Under the pieces are notes generated by a model. That model searched no databases. It saw nothing but the letters and a program-made list of their open reading frames with translations, and had not been told where the DNA came from. From an uncultured Pelagibacteraceae bacterium (GTDB lineage: Bacteria > Pseudomonadota > Alphaproteobacteria > Pelagibacterales > Pelagibacteraceae), in the NCBI GenBank assembly GCA_902623975.1, contig CACNVR010000009.1, positions 1-36,977 on the forward strand: DNA of 36,977 bases. Reading direction: 5' to 3'. The position numbers and the translations under genes were made by a program. This document shows, one piece after another, positions 24,652 through 34,574 of this stretch (positions are counted from its first letter, which is position 1; each line of letters begins with the position of its first letter).

Positions 24652-24705
24652 AGTTGTTTTAATCTCTTAGATAGTATAAATATTCTTTTTTAATTAAGGA
24701 GTTTT

Positions 24706-24993
24706 ATGGAAAGTTCAGGAATAGGTCAGTTTATACCTTTAATTTTAATTTTTGTTATTTTTTACTTTTTCTTAATAAGACCACAGCAAAAAAAAGTAAA
24801 AGAACATAAGGCTATGGTTGAGGGTTTAAAAAAAGGTGACAAAATTGTTACATCTGGTGGAATTACTGGAGTTATCACAAGAGTGATTGATAATGATAAA
24901 CTAGAAGTAGAAATTGCTGACAATGTAACGGTTGAAGTTATTAGAGGAACTGGTGTTCAAAGTTTAATGAATTCTCAAGAAGTAAAAAAATAA
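24706..24993 (+). CDS. yajC: Sec accessory protein YajC
   Basis: YajC is a small inner-membrane partner of the SecDF complex. The 95-residue protein has one N-terminal membrane span (about 8-25) ending in the typical FYFFLIRPQQKKVKEH, followed by a cytoplasmic domain with LKKGDKIVTSGGITGVI. A strong AAGGAG ribosome site (24696-24701) lies four bases before the ATG, and a TATAAA at 24675-24680 could serve as a -10, so a fresh transcript for yajC-secD-secF may start here. secD follows after 16 bases. Confidence 0.95.
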   Translation: MESSGIGQFIPLILIFVIFYFFLIRPQQKKVKEHKAMVEGLKKGDKIVTSGGITGVITRVIDNDKLEVEIADNVTVEVIRGTGVQSLMNSQEVKK

Positions 24994-25009
24994 TTTTCAT
25001 TGATAAAAA

Positions 25010-26563
25010 GTGTTATATTTTTCAAAATTAAGAATTGTTTTAATTATAATAACTTCTTTATTTTTCATATTAATAACCTTATCTAATTTTTTAAAAATTG
25101 AGAACGAATTATTAGATAAGAAAATCAATCTTGGATTAGATTTACAGGGTGGTTCTTATCTTTTACTTGAAATAGACAATTCACCCGTTATTGAACAAAA
25201 ACTTCAAAATCTAACAATATCTTTCAGAAATCATTTCAAAAATAAAAAAATTAGATTATCAAATCTTAAACTTGCAAATCAAACTATTATCTTTTCAGTT
25301 GATGATAAATTCAAACAAATTGTTTTAGATGAATTCAATTCTGAAGAAAGTACTATCAATATTTACTATCCAAGATTTAAGACTCACCAATTGGAAATTT
25401 CTGAAGAAAATAACAACTTTAAAGTAAAATATTCAAGACAAGGTTTAGTTGAATTAAAGACTTCTTCACAAGACCAGGCATTAGAGATTGTAAGAAGAAG
25501 AATAGATGAAATTGGTACTAACGAACCTAATATTCTCAAAAGAGGTAATGATAGAATTTTAGTTGAACTTCCAGGTTTAGATGATCCTATGAGAATAAAA
25601 TCATTACTTGGTAAAACAGCAAATTTAACTTTTCGATTTGTAACTAACACTAGTGAGGACTCTTTTGGCTCAGAAAAATTAAAGTATGAGGATAGTGAGG
25701 AAGAGTCGACCGTAAGTAAAAGAATTATTCTAAGTGGAGATAATCTTTTAGATGCTCAACCAAGAATGGATAGTGAAACTAATGAGACAGTCGTTTCTTT
25801 TACTCTAGATAGAGTTGGGGCAAAAAGATTTGGTAAAGCAACATCTACTGGCATAGGAAAACAATTAGCTATTGTTTTAGATGGAAAAATTATTAGTGCT
25901 CCAGTTATTAGAGACACTATTGCAAGCGGCTCAGGACAAATAAGTGGTGGTTTTACTTTTCAATCTGCTACTGATCTAGCACTATTATTGAGATCAGGAG
26001 CGCTTCCAGCACCATTGAACATAATTGAGGAGAGAACAGTTGGACCAGATTTAGGTCAAGACTCAATTAACGCTGGTATGATTGCTTTAATTGTTGGATT
26101 TATACTTGTTATTGTATTCATCTTTGTAAAATACAAAATTTTTGGTTTAATTACGAACATTACGTTAATTATAAATTTATTTCTTCTAGTTGGAATACTT
26201 ACGATATTTGAAGCAACTTTAACATTACCAGGTATAGCTGGAATAATTTTAACTGTGGGTATGGCTGTAGATGCTAATGTTTTAATCTTTGAGAGAATTA
26301 AAGAAGAATTAAAAAATGAAAGAAATAATTTAATAGCTTTTGATAGTGGTTACACAAAATCAAGAACTGCTATTCTTGATGCAAATATAACTACATTAAT
26401 AGCTGCGATTATTTTATTTTTTATGGGATCTGGCCCTATAAAAGGTTTCTCATTGACTCTGGGAACAGGAATTTTTACTACACTTTTTTCAGTATATTTT
26501 ATAGCTAGATTACTAACCGTAATTTATGTTTCTAAAAATAAAGAAAAAGAAGGGTTAATTTAG
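25010..26563 (+). CDS. secD: Protein translocase subunit SecD
   Basis: SecD uses the proton gradient to help complete Sec-dependent export. The 517-residue protein starts with one membrane span, then the family motif GLDLQGGSYLLLEID, a large periplasmic domain (about 45-350) including RRRIDEIGTNEPNI and GKTANLTFRFV, then five spans with TVGPDLGQDSINAG and GMAVDANVLIFERIKEEL. The start is GTG at 25010 with no clear ribosome site; no alternative start keeps the first membrane span. It abuts secF, whose ATG follows the stop directly. Length and domain order are normal. Confidence 0.96.
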   Translation: MLYFSKLRIVLIIITSLFFILITLSNFLKIENELLDKKINLGLDLQGGSYLLLEIDNSPVIEQKLQNLTISFRNHFKNKKIRLSNLKLANQTIIFSVDDKFKQIVLDEFNSEESTINIYYPRFKTHQLEISEENNNFKVKYSRQGLVELKTSSQDQALEIVRRRIDEIGTNEPNILKRGNDRILVELPGLDDPMRIKSLLGKTANLTFRFVTNTSEDSFGSEKLKYEDSEEESTVSKRIILSGDNLLDAQPRMDSETNETVVSFTLDRVGAKRFGKATSTGIGKQLAIVLDGKIISAPVIRDTIASGSGQISGGFTFQSATDLALLLRSGALPAPLNIIEERTVGPDLGQDSINAGMIALIVGFILVIVFIFVKYKIFGLITNITLIINLFLLVGILTIFEATLTLPGIAGIILTVGMAVDANVLIFERIKEELKNERNNLIAFDSGYTKSRTAILDANITTLIAAIILFFMGSGPIKGFSLTLGTGIFTTLFSVYFIARLLTVIYVSKNKEKEGLI

Positions 26564-27451
26564 ATGATAGCTTTTAATAAATACTATAACAGATTTAATA
26601 TTTTATCAGTTTCATTAGTTGTAATTTCTTTATTATTATTAGTATTTAAAGGTCTAAATTTTGGAATTGATTTTAAAGGTGGGACATTAATAGAACTTAG
26701 ATCAACTGATGATAAAATCAATGTTTCAAATCTAAGAGATAATCTAAATCAAATGAATCTGGGAGATGTATCAGTAAAAAGATTTGGAAATGAAAAAGAC
26801 TTTTTAATTAAATTTGAAAATAATAATAATAAAAATGTAATTGAAGAAATTAAGATTAACTTAGATAAATCATTCGGAAACAATTTTAATTTTAGAAGAG
26901 TTGAGAATGTAGGTCCGAAAGTTAGTGCTGAGTTATTAAAATCTGGAGTTATAGCGATATCAGTCGCTCTGGCTCTAATGTTGATTTATATATGGATTAG
27001 ATTTGAATGGCAGTTTAGTTTAGGTGCGATATTAGCCTTGTTCCATGATGTCTTGGTAACCTTAGGTTTATTTTCACTTCTTGGTCTTGAAATAAATTTA
27101 TCAATAATTGCAGCTGTATTAACTATAGTTGGATATTCTATGAATGATACTGTGGTAATTTTTGATAGAGTGCGTGAAAATTTAAGAAAATACTCTGATA
27201 TAAAAATTTTTGAATTAACAAATATTTCAATTAATGAAACTTTATCTAGAACTTTGATAACATCCATAACTACTTTGTTAGCACTTTTATCTATATTCTT
27301 TTTTGGGGGCGAAATTTTAAAAGGATTTTCTCTTGCTATGATATTTGGAGTTATTTTTGGAACATATTCTTCTATTTATATAGCTAATACTGTTCTAGTA
27401 AGATTAAACGTTTCACAAAAAACGATATTGAGAGAAGATGATAAAAATTAA
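26564..27451 (+). CDS. secF: Protein translocase subunit SecF
   Basis: SecF pairs with SecD in the inner membrane. The 295-residue protein has the N-terminal span, the SecF-type motif NFGIDFKGGTLIELR, a short periplasmic domain, ENVGPKVSAELLKSG and five more spans containing VGYSMNDTVVIFDRVREN, the conserved charged region in the fourth span. It starts directly after the secD stop. It ends the long plus-strand series that began at dgt. Its last four bases overlap the converging PuuD-like gene, leaving no room for an intrinsic terminator between them. Confidence 0.96.
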   Translation: MIAFNKYYNRFNILSVSLVVISLLLLVFKGLNFGIDFKGGTLIELRSTDDKINVSNLRDNLNQMNLGDVSVKRFGNEKDFLIKFENNNNKNVIEEIKINLDKSFGNNFNFRRVENVGPKVSAELLKSGVIAISVALALMLIYIWIRFEWQFSLGAILALFHDVLVTLGLFSLLGLEINLSIIAAVLTIVGYSMNDTVVIFDRVRENLRKYSDIKIFELTNISINETLSRTLITSITTLLALLSIFFFGGEILKGFSLAMIFGVIFGTYSSIYIANTVLVRLNVSQKTILREDDKN

Positions 27452-28050
27452 TATAAATTTTGTGCTGCTACCATTGAAAGTAACATTGGTATTGATAATA
27501 AAGTATTCGTTCTAGAAAAAAGCATTGCTGTTTTAGCTGATTTTGCTTTTAAATCTGGATCACATTCAACAATTCCTAGAGCTCTTTTTTGATTAGGCCA
27601 TATTACAAACCACACATTAAAAGCCATGACTACACCCAACCACATCCCGATACCAATTGCAGTGTGTTTTGGGATACCAGAGCCTATACTTAATGTCATC
27701 GCGTCATGTAAATACCCATTTAAACCAGCAAGTATTAATCCAGATAATATTGTAAAAGCAGCTGCCCATCTAAAATAGAATAAAGCTGCAGGTGCAATGA
27801 CTTTGCCAATAGCAGGTTTTTGTTCATCTGGTATTTTACCCATGTTTGGAATTTGAACAAAATTGAAATACCACAACAAACCAATCCACATTATACCTAC
27901 TACAACATGAGTAAATCTCGCAACCCAACTCCAAAAAAGTGTATCAAAACTAAAGCCATCATTTTGATAAAATAAACCAAGAAATAATATTATTGCTAAT
28001 GCTAAGGAAGCATGAATTGTTTTTGACAATGAAGAAAGAATATTTCCCAT
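27448..28050 (-). CDS. PuuD/Urate_ox_N-type membrane protein without cytochrome c domain
   Basis: This 200-residue protein has five or six hydrophobic segments and resembles the membrane domain of PuuD, the membrane-bound urate hydroxylase family (Urate_ox_N). Recognisable stretches are WVARFTHVVVGIMWIGLLWYFNFVQ, FYFRWAAAFTILSGLIL and GIGMWLGVVMAFNVWFVIWPNQ. Histidines in the spans (THVV, PKHTA) could bind haem. PuuD proteins that degrade urate carry an additional C-terminal cytochrome c domain; here no CxxCH is present and the protein stops after the membrane part. Urate oxidation is therefore unproven. It lies 46 bases downstream of uvrA and converges on secF. Confidence 0.75.
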   Translation of the reverse strand: MGNILSSLSKTIHASLALAIILFLGLFYQNDGFSFDTLFWSWVARFTHVVVGIMWIGLLWYFNFVQIPNMGKIPDEQKPAIGKVIAPAALFYFRWAAAFTILSGLILAGLNGYLHDAMTLSIGSGIPKHTAIGIGMWLGVVMAFNVWFVIWPNQKRALGIVECDPDLKAKSAKTAMLFSRTNTLLSIPMLLSMVAAQNLY

Positions 28051-28096
28051 GTTTTAAATATACACTAATTTGAGATAAATCAAAAAATATTTTTTT

Positions 28097-30952
28097 TTAA
28101 TAAAGAAGTGGTTTAAGAAATTTGCCTGTGTAACTTTGACTATTTTTACAAATTTCTTCAGGTTTTCCCTCTGCGATTATTTTACCTCCTTTTACACCAC
28201 CTTCAGGCCCCATATCCACAATATAATCAGCTGTTTTTATCACATCTAAGTTATGCTCTATGACAACGACTGTATTGCCCAAAGAAACGAATGTGTGAAG
28301 AATTTCTAATAATTTTTTTATGTCATGTTGATGTAGTCCAGTAGTAGGTTCATCCAATATATACATTGTTCTTCCAGTGGATCTTTTGGATAATTCTTTA
28401 GCTAATTTTATTCTTTGAGCTTCACCTCCTGATAGAGTTGTCGCTTGTTGACCAATTTTGATATATCCTAAACCAACTTTTTTTAATGTAAGCAATTTTG
28501 ATCTTATATTAGATATATTTTCAAAATATTCACATCCTTCGTCCACTGTCATATTTAAAACATCAGCTATACTTTTATCCTTAAATTTGATTTCTAAAGT
28601 TTCACGATTATATCTAGTTCCTTTACATTCATCACATTGAATATAAACATCAGGAAGAAAGTGCATCTCATAAGTAATTACACCATCGCCCTCACAAGCT
28701 TCACATCTTCCACCTCTTACATTAAAAGAAAATCTACCTGGTTTATAACCTCTAGTTTTTGACTCAGGTAGATTAGTAAACCAATCTCGTATTGGACCAA
28801 ATGCTCCAGTATATGTAGCTGGATTTGATCTTGGAGTTCTACCTATTGGTGATTGATCTATATCAATTATTTTATCTATGAGTTCTGTTCCTTTAAAACC
28901 TTTAAAGGGTTTTGGTATTTTTCGAGATTTATTATTGTTTAAAGTTAAGTTCAACGCATTATATAAAGTTTGTAATATCAGTGTTGATTTTCCACTTCCA
29001 GACACACCAGTCACACATGTTAAACTTCCTAAAGGAATCTTTAGATCAACATTGTTCAAATTATTTCCACTTGCACCTGTAATTTCTAAAAACCTACCAT
29101 TTTTTGCTAACCTTCTTTTTTGAGGAGTATTTATTTTAAATTTTTTGGATAAATATTTTCCTGTAATACTATCTTTATTTTTAGTAATATCTTTCAAACA
29201 GCCTTGAGCAATTACTCTACCTCCATTATTCCCAGCTTCAGGTCCAAGATCAATTATATGATCTGCATTTTCCATAGTTTCAGTATCATGCTCAACAACA
29301 ATAACTGTATTTCCTAAATCTCTTAATCTTTTAAGAGCGTTTATAAGTTTAACATTATCTTTTTGGTGTAGTCCTATTGATGGTTCATCCAATACGTACA
29401 AGACACCTGTTAGACCAGATCCAATTTGAGATGCTAATCTAATTCTTTGAGCCTCACCTCCAGAAAGTGTTCCAGACTCCCTAGATAATGTCAAATAATC
29501 GAGTCCAACATTTAGTAAAAAATTTAATCTTTCATTAATTTCTTTAAGAATATGTTCGGCAATTTTTATTTGTTTTTTATCAAGATTATTCTTGAGATTT
29601 TCGAACCACTTAGCTGCATCAAAAATTGACTTTTCAGTTACCTCACTTATATGTAATCCATCAATTTTAACACATAGAGCTTCATCTTTTAGTCTATATC
29701 CATTACATCTTTCACATTTGGTATCAGATTGATATTGTGCTATTTCTTCTCTTTTCCAATCACTATCAGTTTCTAAATATCTTCTTTCTAAATTGTTTAT
29801 GACCCCCTCAAACGTTTTTCTATGTGAATATTTCTCATAACCATCGTCATATGAAAACTTAATTTCTTCATCATCTGAGCCATAAAGAATGATATCTTTT
29901 ATTTTCTTTGGAAGTTTTGACCATTTTTCATCAAGTGAAAAACCATAATGTTTAGATAAAGATGCAAGAGTTTGAGCATAATATAATGTTGTTGTTTTAG
30001 CCCAAGGTTCAATTGCACCATCAGATATACTTTTTTTTTCATTTGGTATTACTAAATTTGGATCAACATTTAATTTGATACCTATACCCTCACATTCTTC
30101 ACAAGCACCAAATGGACTGTTAAATGAAAAGAGCCTTGGTTCTATTTCCTCAATAGTAAAACCACTCTCAGGACATGCAAATTTTGTTGAAAATATTAAT
30201 TTTTCTAATTTTCTGAATTTCTTTGGTAGGGTTTCATCCTCATATTCAACAAATAAAAGTCCATTGGCTAGATTTACTGAAGTTTCAATACTTTCAGCAA
30301 GCCTATTTCCAAGAGAAGAGTTTAAGACGATCCTATCTACTAAAATTGAGATATCATGTTTGACCTTTTTGTTTAATTCAGGAACTTTTTCAACATCATA
30401 TAAAACTTCATCAATTTTTATTTTTCTAAAACCTCTTTTCTTATAATTTAAAATCTCTTTTTTATATTCACCTTTACGACCTCTTACAATTGGCGCATAA
30501 AGATATATAGTTGATTTTTTGGGTAACTGTTTAATCTTATCTACAATTTGACTGATTGTTTGTGATTCTATTGGTTTACCAGTGAAAGGAGAGTATGGTA
30601 TACCTGCTCTTGCATAAAGAACTCTCATATAATCATAGATTTCAGTTACAGTTGCTACTGTTGATCTAGGATTTTTAGAAGTATTTTTTTGTTCAATTGA
30701 AATAGCAGGACTTAGACCCTCAATCAGATCAACATTGGGTTTTTTCATCTTATCCAAGAATTGTCTTGCGTAAGCGGACAAACTTTCAACATATCTTCTT
30801 TGTCCTTCGGCATACACTGTATCAAAGGCAAGAGATGATTTTCCTGATCCTGAAAGACCTGTAATAACGATGAATTTATCTTTAGGTATCTCTAAAGAAA
30901 TATTCTTTAAATTATGTTCTTTAGCTCCCTTAATAACTATCTTTTTAATCAT
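28097..30952 (-). CDS. uvrA: Excinuclease ABC subunit A
   Basis: UvrA is the damage-sensing ATPase of nucleotide excision repair. The 951-residue protein has two ABC modules: Walker [11 protein letters not shown] at about 32-41 and [10 protein letters not shown] in the second half, two signature motifs beginning LSGGEAQRI, and two Walker B regions [12 protein letters not shown] and [12 protein letters not shown]. The C-terminal zinc finger is intact (CEACEGDG...QCDECKG). The first finger reads CPES at 260-263 and CEEC at 284-287, so one cysteine is replaced by Ser263; from memory this occurs in other alphaproteobacteria. It is divergent from ssb, as in many proteobacteria, with a candidate promoter in the shared 90-base spacer. 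Confidence 0.97.
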   Translation of the reverse strand: MIKKIVIKGAKEHNLKNISLEIPKDKFIVITGLSGSGKSSLAFDTVYAEGQRRYVESLSAYARQFLDKMKKPNVDLIEGLSPAISIEQKNTSKNPRSTVATVTEIYDYMRVLYARAGIPYSPFTGKPIESQTISQIVDKIKQLPKKSTIYLYAPIVRGRKGEYKKEILNYKKRGFRKIKIDEVLYDVEKVPELNKKVKHDISILVDRIVLNSSLGNRLAESIETSVNLANGLLFVEYEDETLPKKFRKLEKLIFSTKFACPESGFTIEEIEPRLFSFNSPFGACEECEGIGIKLNVDPNLVIPNEKKSISDGAIEPWAKTTTLYYAQTLASLSKHYGFSLDEKWSKLPKKIKDIILYGSDDEEIKFSYDDGYEKYSHRKTFEGVINNLERRYLETDSDWKREEIAQYQSDTKCERCNGYRLKDEALCVKIDGLHISEVTEKSIFDAAKWFENLKNNLDKKQIKIAEHILKEINERLNFLLNVGLDYLTLSRESGTLSGGEAQRIRLASQIGSGLTGVLYVLDEPSIGLHQKDNVKLINALKRLRDLGNTVIVVEHDTETMENADHIIDLGPEAGNNGGRVIAQGCLKDITKNKDSITGKYLSKKFKINTPQKRRLAKNGRFLEITGASGNNLNNVDLKIPLGSLTCVTGVSGSGKSTLILQTLYNALNLTLNNNKSRKIPKPFKGFKGTELIDKIIDIDQSPIGRTPRSNPATYTGAFGPIRDWFTNLPESKTRGYKPGRFSFNVRGGRCEACEGDGVITYEMHFLPDVYIQCDECKGTRYNRETLEIKFKDKSIADVLNMTVDEGCEYFENISNIRSKLLTLKKVGLGYIKIGQQATTLSGGEAQRIKLAKELSKRSTGRTMYILDEPTTGLHQHDIKKLLEILHTFVSLGNTVVVIEHNLDVIKTADYIVDMGPEGGVKGGKIIAEGKPEEICKNSQSYTGKFLKPLLY

Positions 30953-30979
30953 AATTTTTGTTGCTTTGAATTAATAAAA

Positions 30980-31008
30980 TTAATATTCAGAGTAAATTGT
31001 GATATAAT
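30980..31008 (+). promoter_or_regulatory. Promoter of the ssb-gyrA-coaD series (extended -10)
   Basis: A consensus TATAAT at 31003-31008 is preceded by TG one base upstream (TGATATAAT), an extended -10. TTAATA at 30980-30985, 17 bases upstream, is a 4/6 -35. Initiation near 31015 would give a leader of about 28 bases before the ssb ATG. This is the best sigma-70-type promoter I can see in the window. Confidence 0.55.
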
Positions 31009-31029
31009 TCTTATTAAATAATTTAACAA
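31001..31029 (-). promoter_or_regulatory. Possible uvrA promoter
   Basis: On the minus strand TTGTTA (31029-31024) and TATATC (31006-31001) stand 17 bases apart, a 4/6 and 4/6 match to the -35 and -10 consensus. The -10 overlaps the stronger plus-strand -10 of ssb, so the two promoters would compete. I see no SOS operator of either the enteric or the alphaproteobacterial GTTC-N7-GTTC type. Confidence 0.3.
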
Positions 31030-31042
31030 AAGACAAAATATT

Positions 31043-31495
31043 ATGGCAGGAAGTTTAAATAAAGTACTTTTAATTGGTCGTTTAGGCGCAGATCCCGAAA
31101 TTAAACAAATGGTTAATGGCAAAAGTGTTGCTAGAATTAGTTTGGCGACTAGTCAATCTTGGAAAGATAAGAATTCAGGTGAGAAAAAAGAAAAAACTGA
31201 ATGGCACCGTATAGTTGTATTTAATGAAGGTTTAGTAAATGTTGTTAAACAATATTTAAAAAAAGGTGCACAAATTTATGTGGAGGGACAACTTACTACT
31301 AGAAAATGGAAAGATGAACAATCTGGTCAAGATAAGTACTCTACAGAAATTGTTATTCAAGGATATAATTCATCCCTAACAATGTTAGGAGGTGGAAATT
31401 CTGGCGGCGGTATAGCAAATGATAGCAGTCAATCATCCAATAATGAGGATATTTCTCAAATATCTAATGATATGGATGATGAAATTCCATTTTAA
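31043..31495 (+). CDS. ssb: Single-stranded DNA-binding protein
   Basis: SSB coats single-stranded DNA in replication, recombination and repair. The 150-residue protein has the OB-fold domain at about 3-112 with [27 protein letters not shown] and [11 protein letters not shown], then a short Gly/Ser/Asn-rich linker and the conserved acidic tip MDDEIPF that recruits partner proteins. It is divergent from uvrA and five bases upstream of gyrA, an order found in many alphaproteobacteria. Confidence 0.97.
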   Translation: MAGSLNKVLLIGRLGADPEIKQMVNGKSVARISLATSQSWKDKNSGEKKEKTEWHRIVVFNEGLVNVVKQYLKKGAQIYVEGQLTTRKWKDEQSGQDKYSTEIVIQGYNSSLTMLGGGNSGGGIANDSSQSSNNEDISQISNDMDDEIPF

Positions 31496-31500
31496 TATAT

Positions 31501-34080
31501 ATGCAAAAAACTCAAATACCTGACGATAAGAATATTAAGTTAATATCTATGCATGATGAGATGAGTTCATCTTATCTTTCTTATGCGATGAGCGTTATAG
31601 TTAGTAGAGCTCTACCTGACATAAGAGATGGTTTAAAGCCAGTTCATAGAAGAATTTTATACGCTATGTATAAAGGTGGATATGATTGGTCTAAACAATT
31701 TAGAAAATCGGCAAGAATAGTAGGGGATGTTATAGGTAAATATCATCCTCATGGAGATCAGTCTGTTTATGATGCTTTGGTAAGAATGGTTCAAGATTTT
31801 TCAATGAGTCTCCCTTTAGTAGATGGACAAGGAAATTTTGGTTCAATAGACGGCGATCCTGCAGCGGCAATGAGATATACTGAAACTAGATTATCTAAAG
31901 TGTCTCAATTTTTAATTGATGATATCGAAAAAAATACAATTGATTTCAAAAGTAATTACGATGAAACTGAGAAAGAGCCTTCGGTTCTGCCTGCACAGTT
32001 TCCAAATTTATTAATTAATGGTGCCGGTGGTATTGCTGTTGGTATGGCAACAAGTATTCCTCCACATAACTTAGGCGAGGTTATTAATGGCACTTTGGCA
32101 TTGATTGATAACAAAGATATCAAAATAAGAGAATTAATGAAACACATACCAGGACCTGATTTTCCTACCGGTGGTGTGATAATAGGCAAAGATATAATAA
32201 AGCAAGGTTATAATAAAGGAAGAGGATCATTTAAGATTAGAGGAGAAATCGCTATTGAAAGTTTAAAAAATGGAAGAGAAAGACTTGTTATTACTTCTAT
32301 ACCGTACCAAGTTAACAAGTCTGTCTTGAATGAAAGAATAGCTCAGCTAGTAAGAGAAAAAAAAATTGAGGGCATTAGAGATATCAGAGATGAATCCAAT
32401 AGAGAAGGTATAAGAGTATCTATTGATTTAAGAAATGGTGTTGAACCGGAAACAGTAAAAAGACAACTATATAAGAATACTCAAATCGAAAACTCTTTTG
32501 GTTTTAACACATTAGCAATAGTTGATGGTAAACCCGAAACGTGTAATCTAAAAGATTTTCTCACACATTTTTTAAACTTTAGAGAAGATGTGGTTATCAA
32601 GAAGACTAAACATGACTTACAAAAAGCTGAGGATAGAGCACACATTTTAATTGGACTATCTGTTTCAGTAGAAAATTTGGACAAAGTTATTAAGATAATT
32701 AGAAGTTCAAAAAATCCGGAGGATGCTAAAAAATTAATTTTAAAAACAAAATGGAAAATCAACAAATCTCAAAAAATGATTTCGTTAATAGAAAATAAAA
32801 AAAATAAAGGTGCTTATATTTTTTCTGACCCACAAGTTAATGCGATTCTAGAACTTAGATTGCAAAAGTTAACTGCTTTGGGAATTAATGAAATAGAGAT
32901 AGAAATAAAAAAACTATCTGAGATGATAATAAAATTTAAAAAGATAATTTCCTCAAAAAAAGAATTGTTAAAAGTTATAAGTGAAGAATTAAAAAATATT
33001 AAAGAGAAATACTCTATTCCAAGAAGAACAAAAATTATAGATGCTGTTTTAAATTATGATATTGAAGAAACTATTCAAAAACAGTCTGTGTTAATTACTG
33101 TCACATTACAAGGTTACATCAAAAGGGGATCCCTTAATAATGTAAAAACTCAAAAAAGAGGAGGCAAAGGTAAGACTGGTATAACGACAAGAAATGAGGA
33201 CTCAGTCGTTCAAACTTTATCAGTTAATACTCATACCTCTGTATTATTTTTTTCTACAGAAGGTCTTGTTTATAGAATTAAAGCTTGGAAAATACCTGAA
33301 AGTTCATCTGCCTCAAAAGGAAAATCATTATTTAATATTTTACCTCTCAAAAATCATCAATCAATAAGCTCTATAATGCCCTTTCCTGATGATGAGTCTG
33401 ATTTAAAAAATTACCAAATTGTTTTTGCAACAGCACAAGGAAAGATTAGAAAAAACAGTCTTGAGGACTTTTCTTCAATAAATACTTCAGGCAAGATAGC
33501 TATGAAACTAGATTCAAATGATAAAATTGTTGGGGTAAAAATTTGTAAAGATAATCAAGATATTATTTTAAGTACTAAATTAGGCAAATGTATTAGATTT
33601 GAATCAAAAAAATTGAGGGTTTTTAAGGGCAGATCCTCTAAAGGTATAAAAGGTATCGTTTTATCTCCGAATGATGAAATTGTATCATTGTCCATAATAG
33701 ATAATGACAAAAACTTAAAAAATGGAAAAAAATCTAAGGATGATAAATCTGAAATAAAAGCAAAAGAAAAGTTTATTTTATCTATAACTGAAAATGGTTT
33801 TGGTAAAAAAACCTCACATTTTGATTATAGAGTTACCAACAGAGGGGGTAAAGGAATAATTGGTATTATAAACTCTCCAAGAAATGGAAACATATCTTCT
33901 TCTTTTCCTGTATTCGAAGGTGATGAAATTTTGATCTCAACAAATAAAGGAAGAGTTATTAGAGTTGCGGTCAAAGAAATTAGAACGGCAGGTAGAAATA
34001 CTCAAGGTGTAAGAATAATTAAATTATCGGGTGATGAAAAAGTTGTTTCAGCTGACAAAATAGATGATAATTTAGTTTAA
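31501..34080 (+). CDS. gyrA: DNA gyrase subunit A
   Basis: GyrA cuts and rejoins DNA during supercoiling by gyrase. The 859-residue protein has the breakage-reunion domain with the catalytic Tyr126 in [10 protein letters not shown] (E. coli Tyr122), a coiled-coil region, and the C-terminal DNA-wrapping beta-pinwheel with the GyrA box as KRGGKGK, which separates it from ParC. In the quinolone-contact region the residue matching E. coli Ser83 is Gln87 ([10 protein letters not shown]), while Asp91 matches Asp87. It follows ssb by five bases, and coaD starts on its last base. The E. coli-style acidic tail is absent. Confidence 0.96.
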   Translation: MQKTQIPDDKNIKLISMHDEMSSSYLSYAMSVIVSRALPDIRDGLKPVHRRILYAMYKGGYDWSKQFRKSARIVGDVIGKYHPHGDQSVYDALVRMVQDFSMSLPLVDGQGNFGSIDGDPAAAMRYTETRLSKVSQFLIDDIEKNTIDFKSNYDETEKEPSVLPAQFPNLLINGAGGIAVGMATSIPPHNLGEVINGTLALIDNKDIKIRELMKHIPGPDFPTGGVIIGKDIIKQGYNKGRGSFKIRGEIAIESLKNGRERLVITSIPYQVNKSVLNERIAQLVREKKIEGIRDIRDESNREGIRVSIDLRNGVEPETVKRQLYKNTQIENSFGFNTLAIVDGKPETCNLKDFLTHFLNFREDVVIKKTKHDLQKAEDRAHILIGLSVSVENLDKVIKIIRSSKNPEDAKKLILKTKWKINKSQKMISLIENKKNKGAYIFSDPQVNAILELRLQKLTALGINEIEIEIKKLSEMIIKFKKIISSKKELLKVISEELKNIKEKYSIPRRTKIIDAVLNYDIEETIQKQSVLITVTLQGYIKRGSLNNVKTQKRGGKGKTGITTRNEDSVVQTLSVNTHTSVLFFSTEGLVYRIKAWKIPESSSASKGKSLFNILPLKNHQSISSIMPFPDDESDLKNYQIVFATAQGKIRKNSLEDFSSINTSGKIAMKLDSNDKIVGVKICKDNQDIILSTKLGKCIRFESKKLRVFKGRSSKGIKGIVLSPNDEIVSLSIIDNDKNLKNGKKSKDDKSEIKAKEKFILSITENGFGKKTSHFDYRVTNRGGKGIIGIINSPRNGNISSSFPVFEGDEILISTNKGRVIRVAVKEIRTAGRNTQGVRIIKLSGDEKVVSADKIDDNLV

Positions 34081-34574
34081 TGAATAAAGTAGCGATCTAT
34101 CCTGGCACATTTGATCCAATTACGTTTGGACATATAGATGTTATCAAAAAAGGTCTAGGATTATTTAAAAGAATAGTAGTTGCTGTATCTGATGTGGACA
34201 ATAAGGATTACCTTTTTAACTCTGATGAAAGGATTGAAATTGTAAAAAAGGCTTTATTTTCTGATTTGAAGTTAGATAGAAAAAAGATATTAGTAATTTC
34301 TTTTACTTCATTAACTACTGATTTGTGTAAAAAATATAAATCAAATATTATTTTAAGAGGATTAAGAGCGGTATCTGATTTTGAATATGAATTCCAATTG
34401 GCTGGAATGAATAGAAAATTAAATAATAAAGTAGAAACTTTATTTTTAATGTCTGATGTTGAACATCAAATTATTTCATCGAAGTTTGTAAAAGAAATAG
34501 TAAAACTTAAAGGTGACATAAGAAAGTTTACAACCAAAAGTACAATTAAATTATTAAGAGAGAAATATGAATAA
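34080..34574 (+). CDS. coaD: Phosphopantetheine adenylyltransferase
   Basis: CoaD joins ATP and 4'-phosphopantetheine to make dephospho-CoA. The 164-residue protein has the nucleotidyltransferase signature YPGTFDPITFGHIDVIKKG with His18 of the T/HxGH motif, then ILRGLRAVSDFEYEFQLAGMNRKL, and the ISSKFVKEIVKL region that corresponds to the ISSTxVR motif. The length is normal. Its ATG overlaps the gyrA stop by one base (TAATG), and it overlaps the cyclophilin gene by 8 bases. The order gyrA-coaD-ppi-tgt matches other alphaproteobacteria. Confidence 0.96.
   Translation: MNKVAIYPGTFDPITFGHIDVIKKGLGLFKRIVVAVSDVDNKDYLFNSDERIEIVKKALFSDLKLDRKKILVISFTSLTTDLCKKYKSNIILRGLRAVSDFEYEFQLAGMNRKLNNKVETLFLMSDVEHQIISSKFVKEIVKLKGDIRKFTTKSTIKLLREKYE

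Noticed and set aside
30153..30173. Ser263 in the first UvrA zinc finger as a novel zinc loss
   Set aside because: CPxSGFTI is, as far as I recall, the usual form in other alphaproteobacteria, so it is not special to this sequence; noted under uvrA only.
28458..30446. Plus-strand open frames opposite uvrA
   Set aside because: They are shadows of the strongly conserved uvrA coding strand, with no ribosome sites or recognisable domains.
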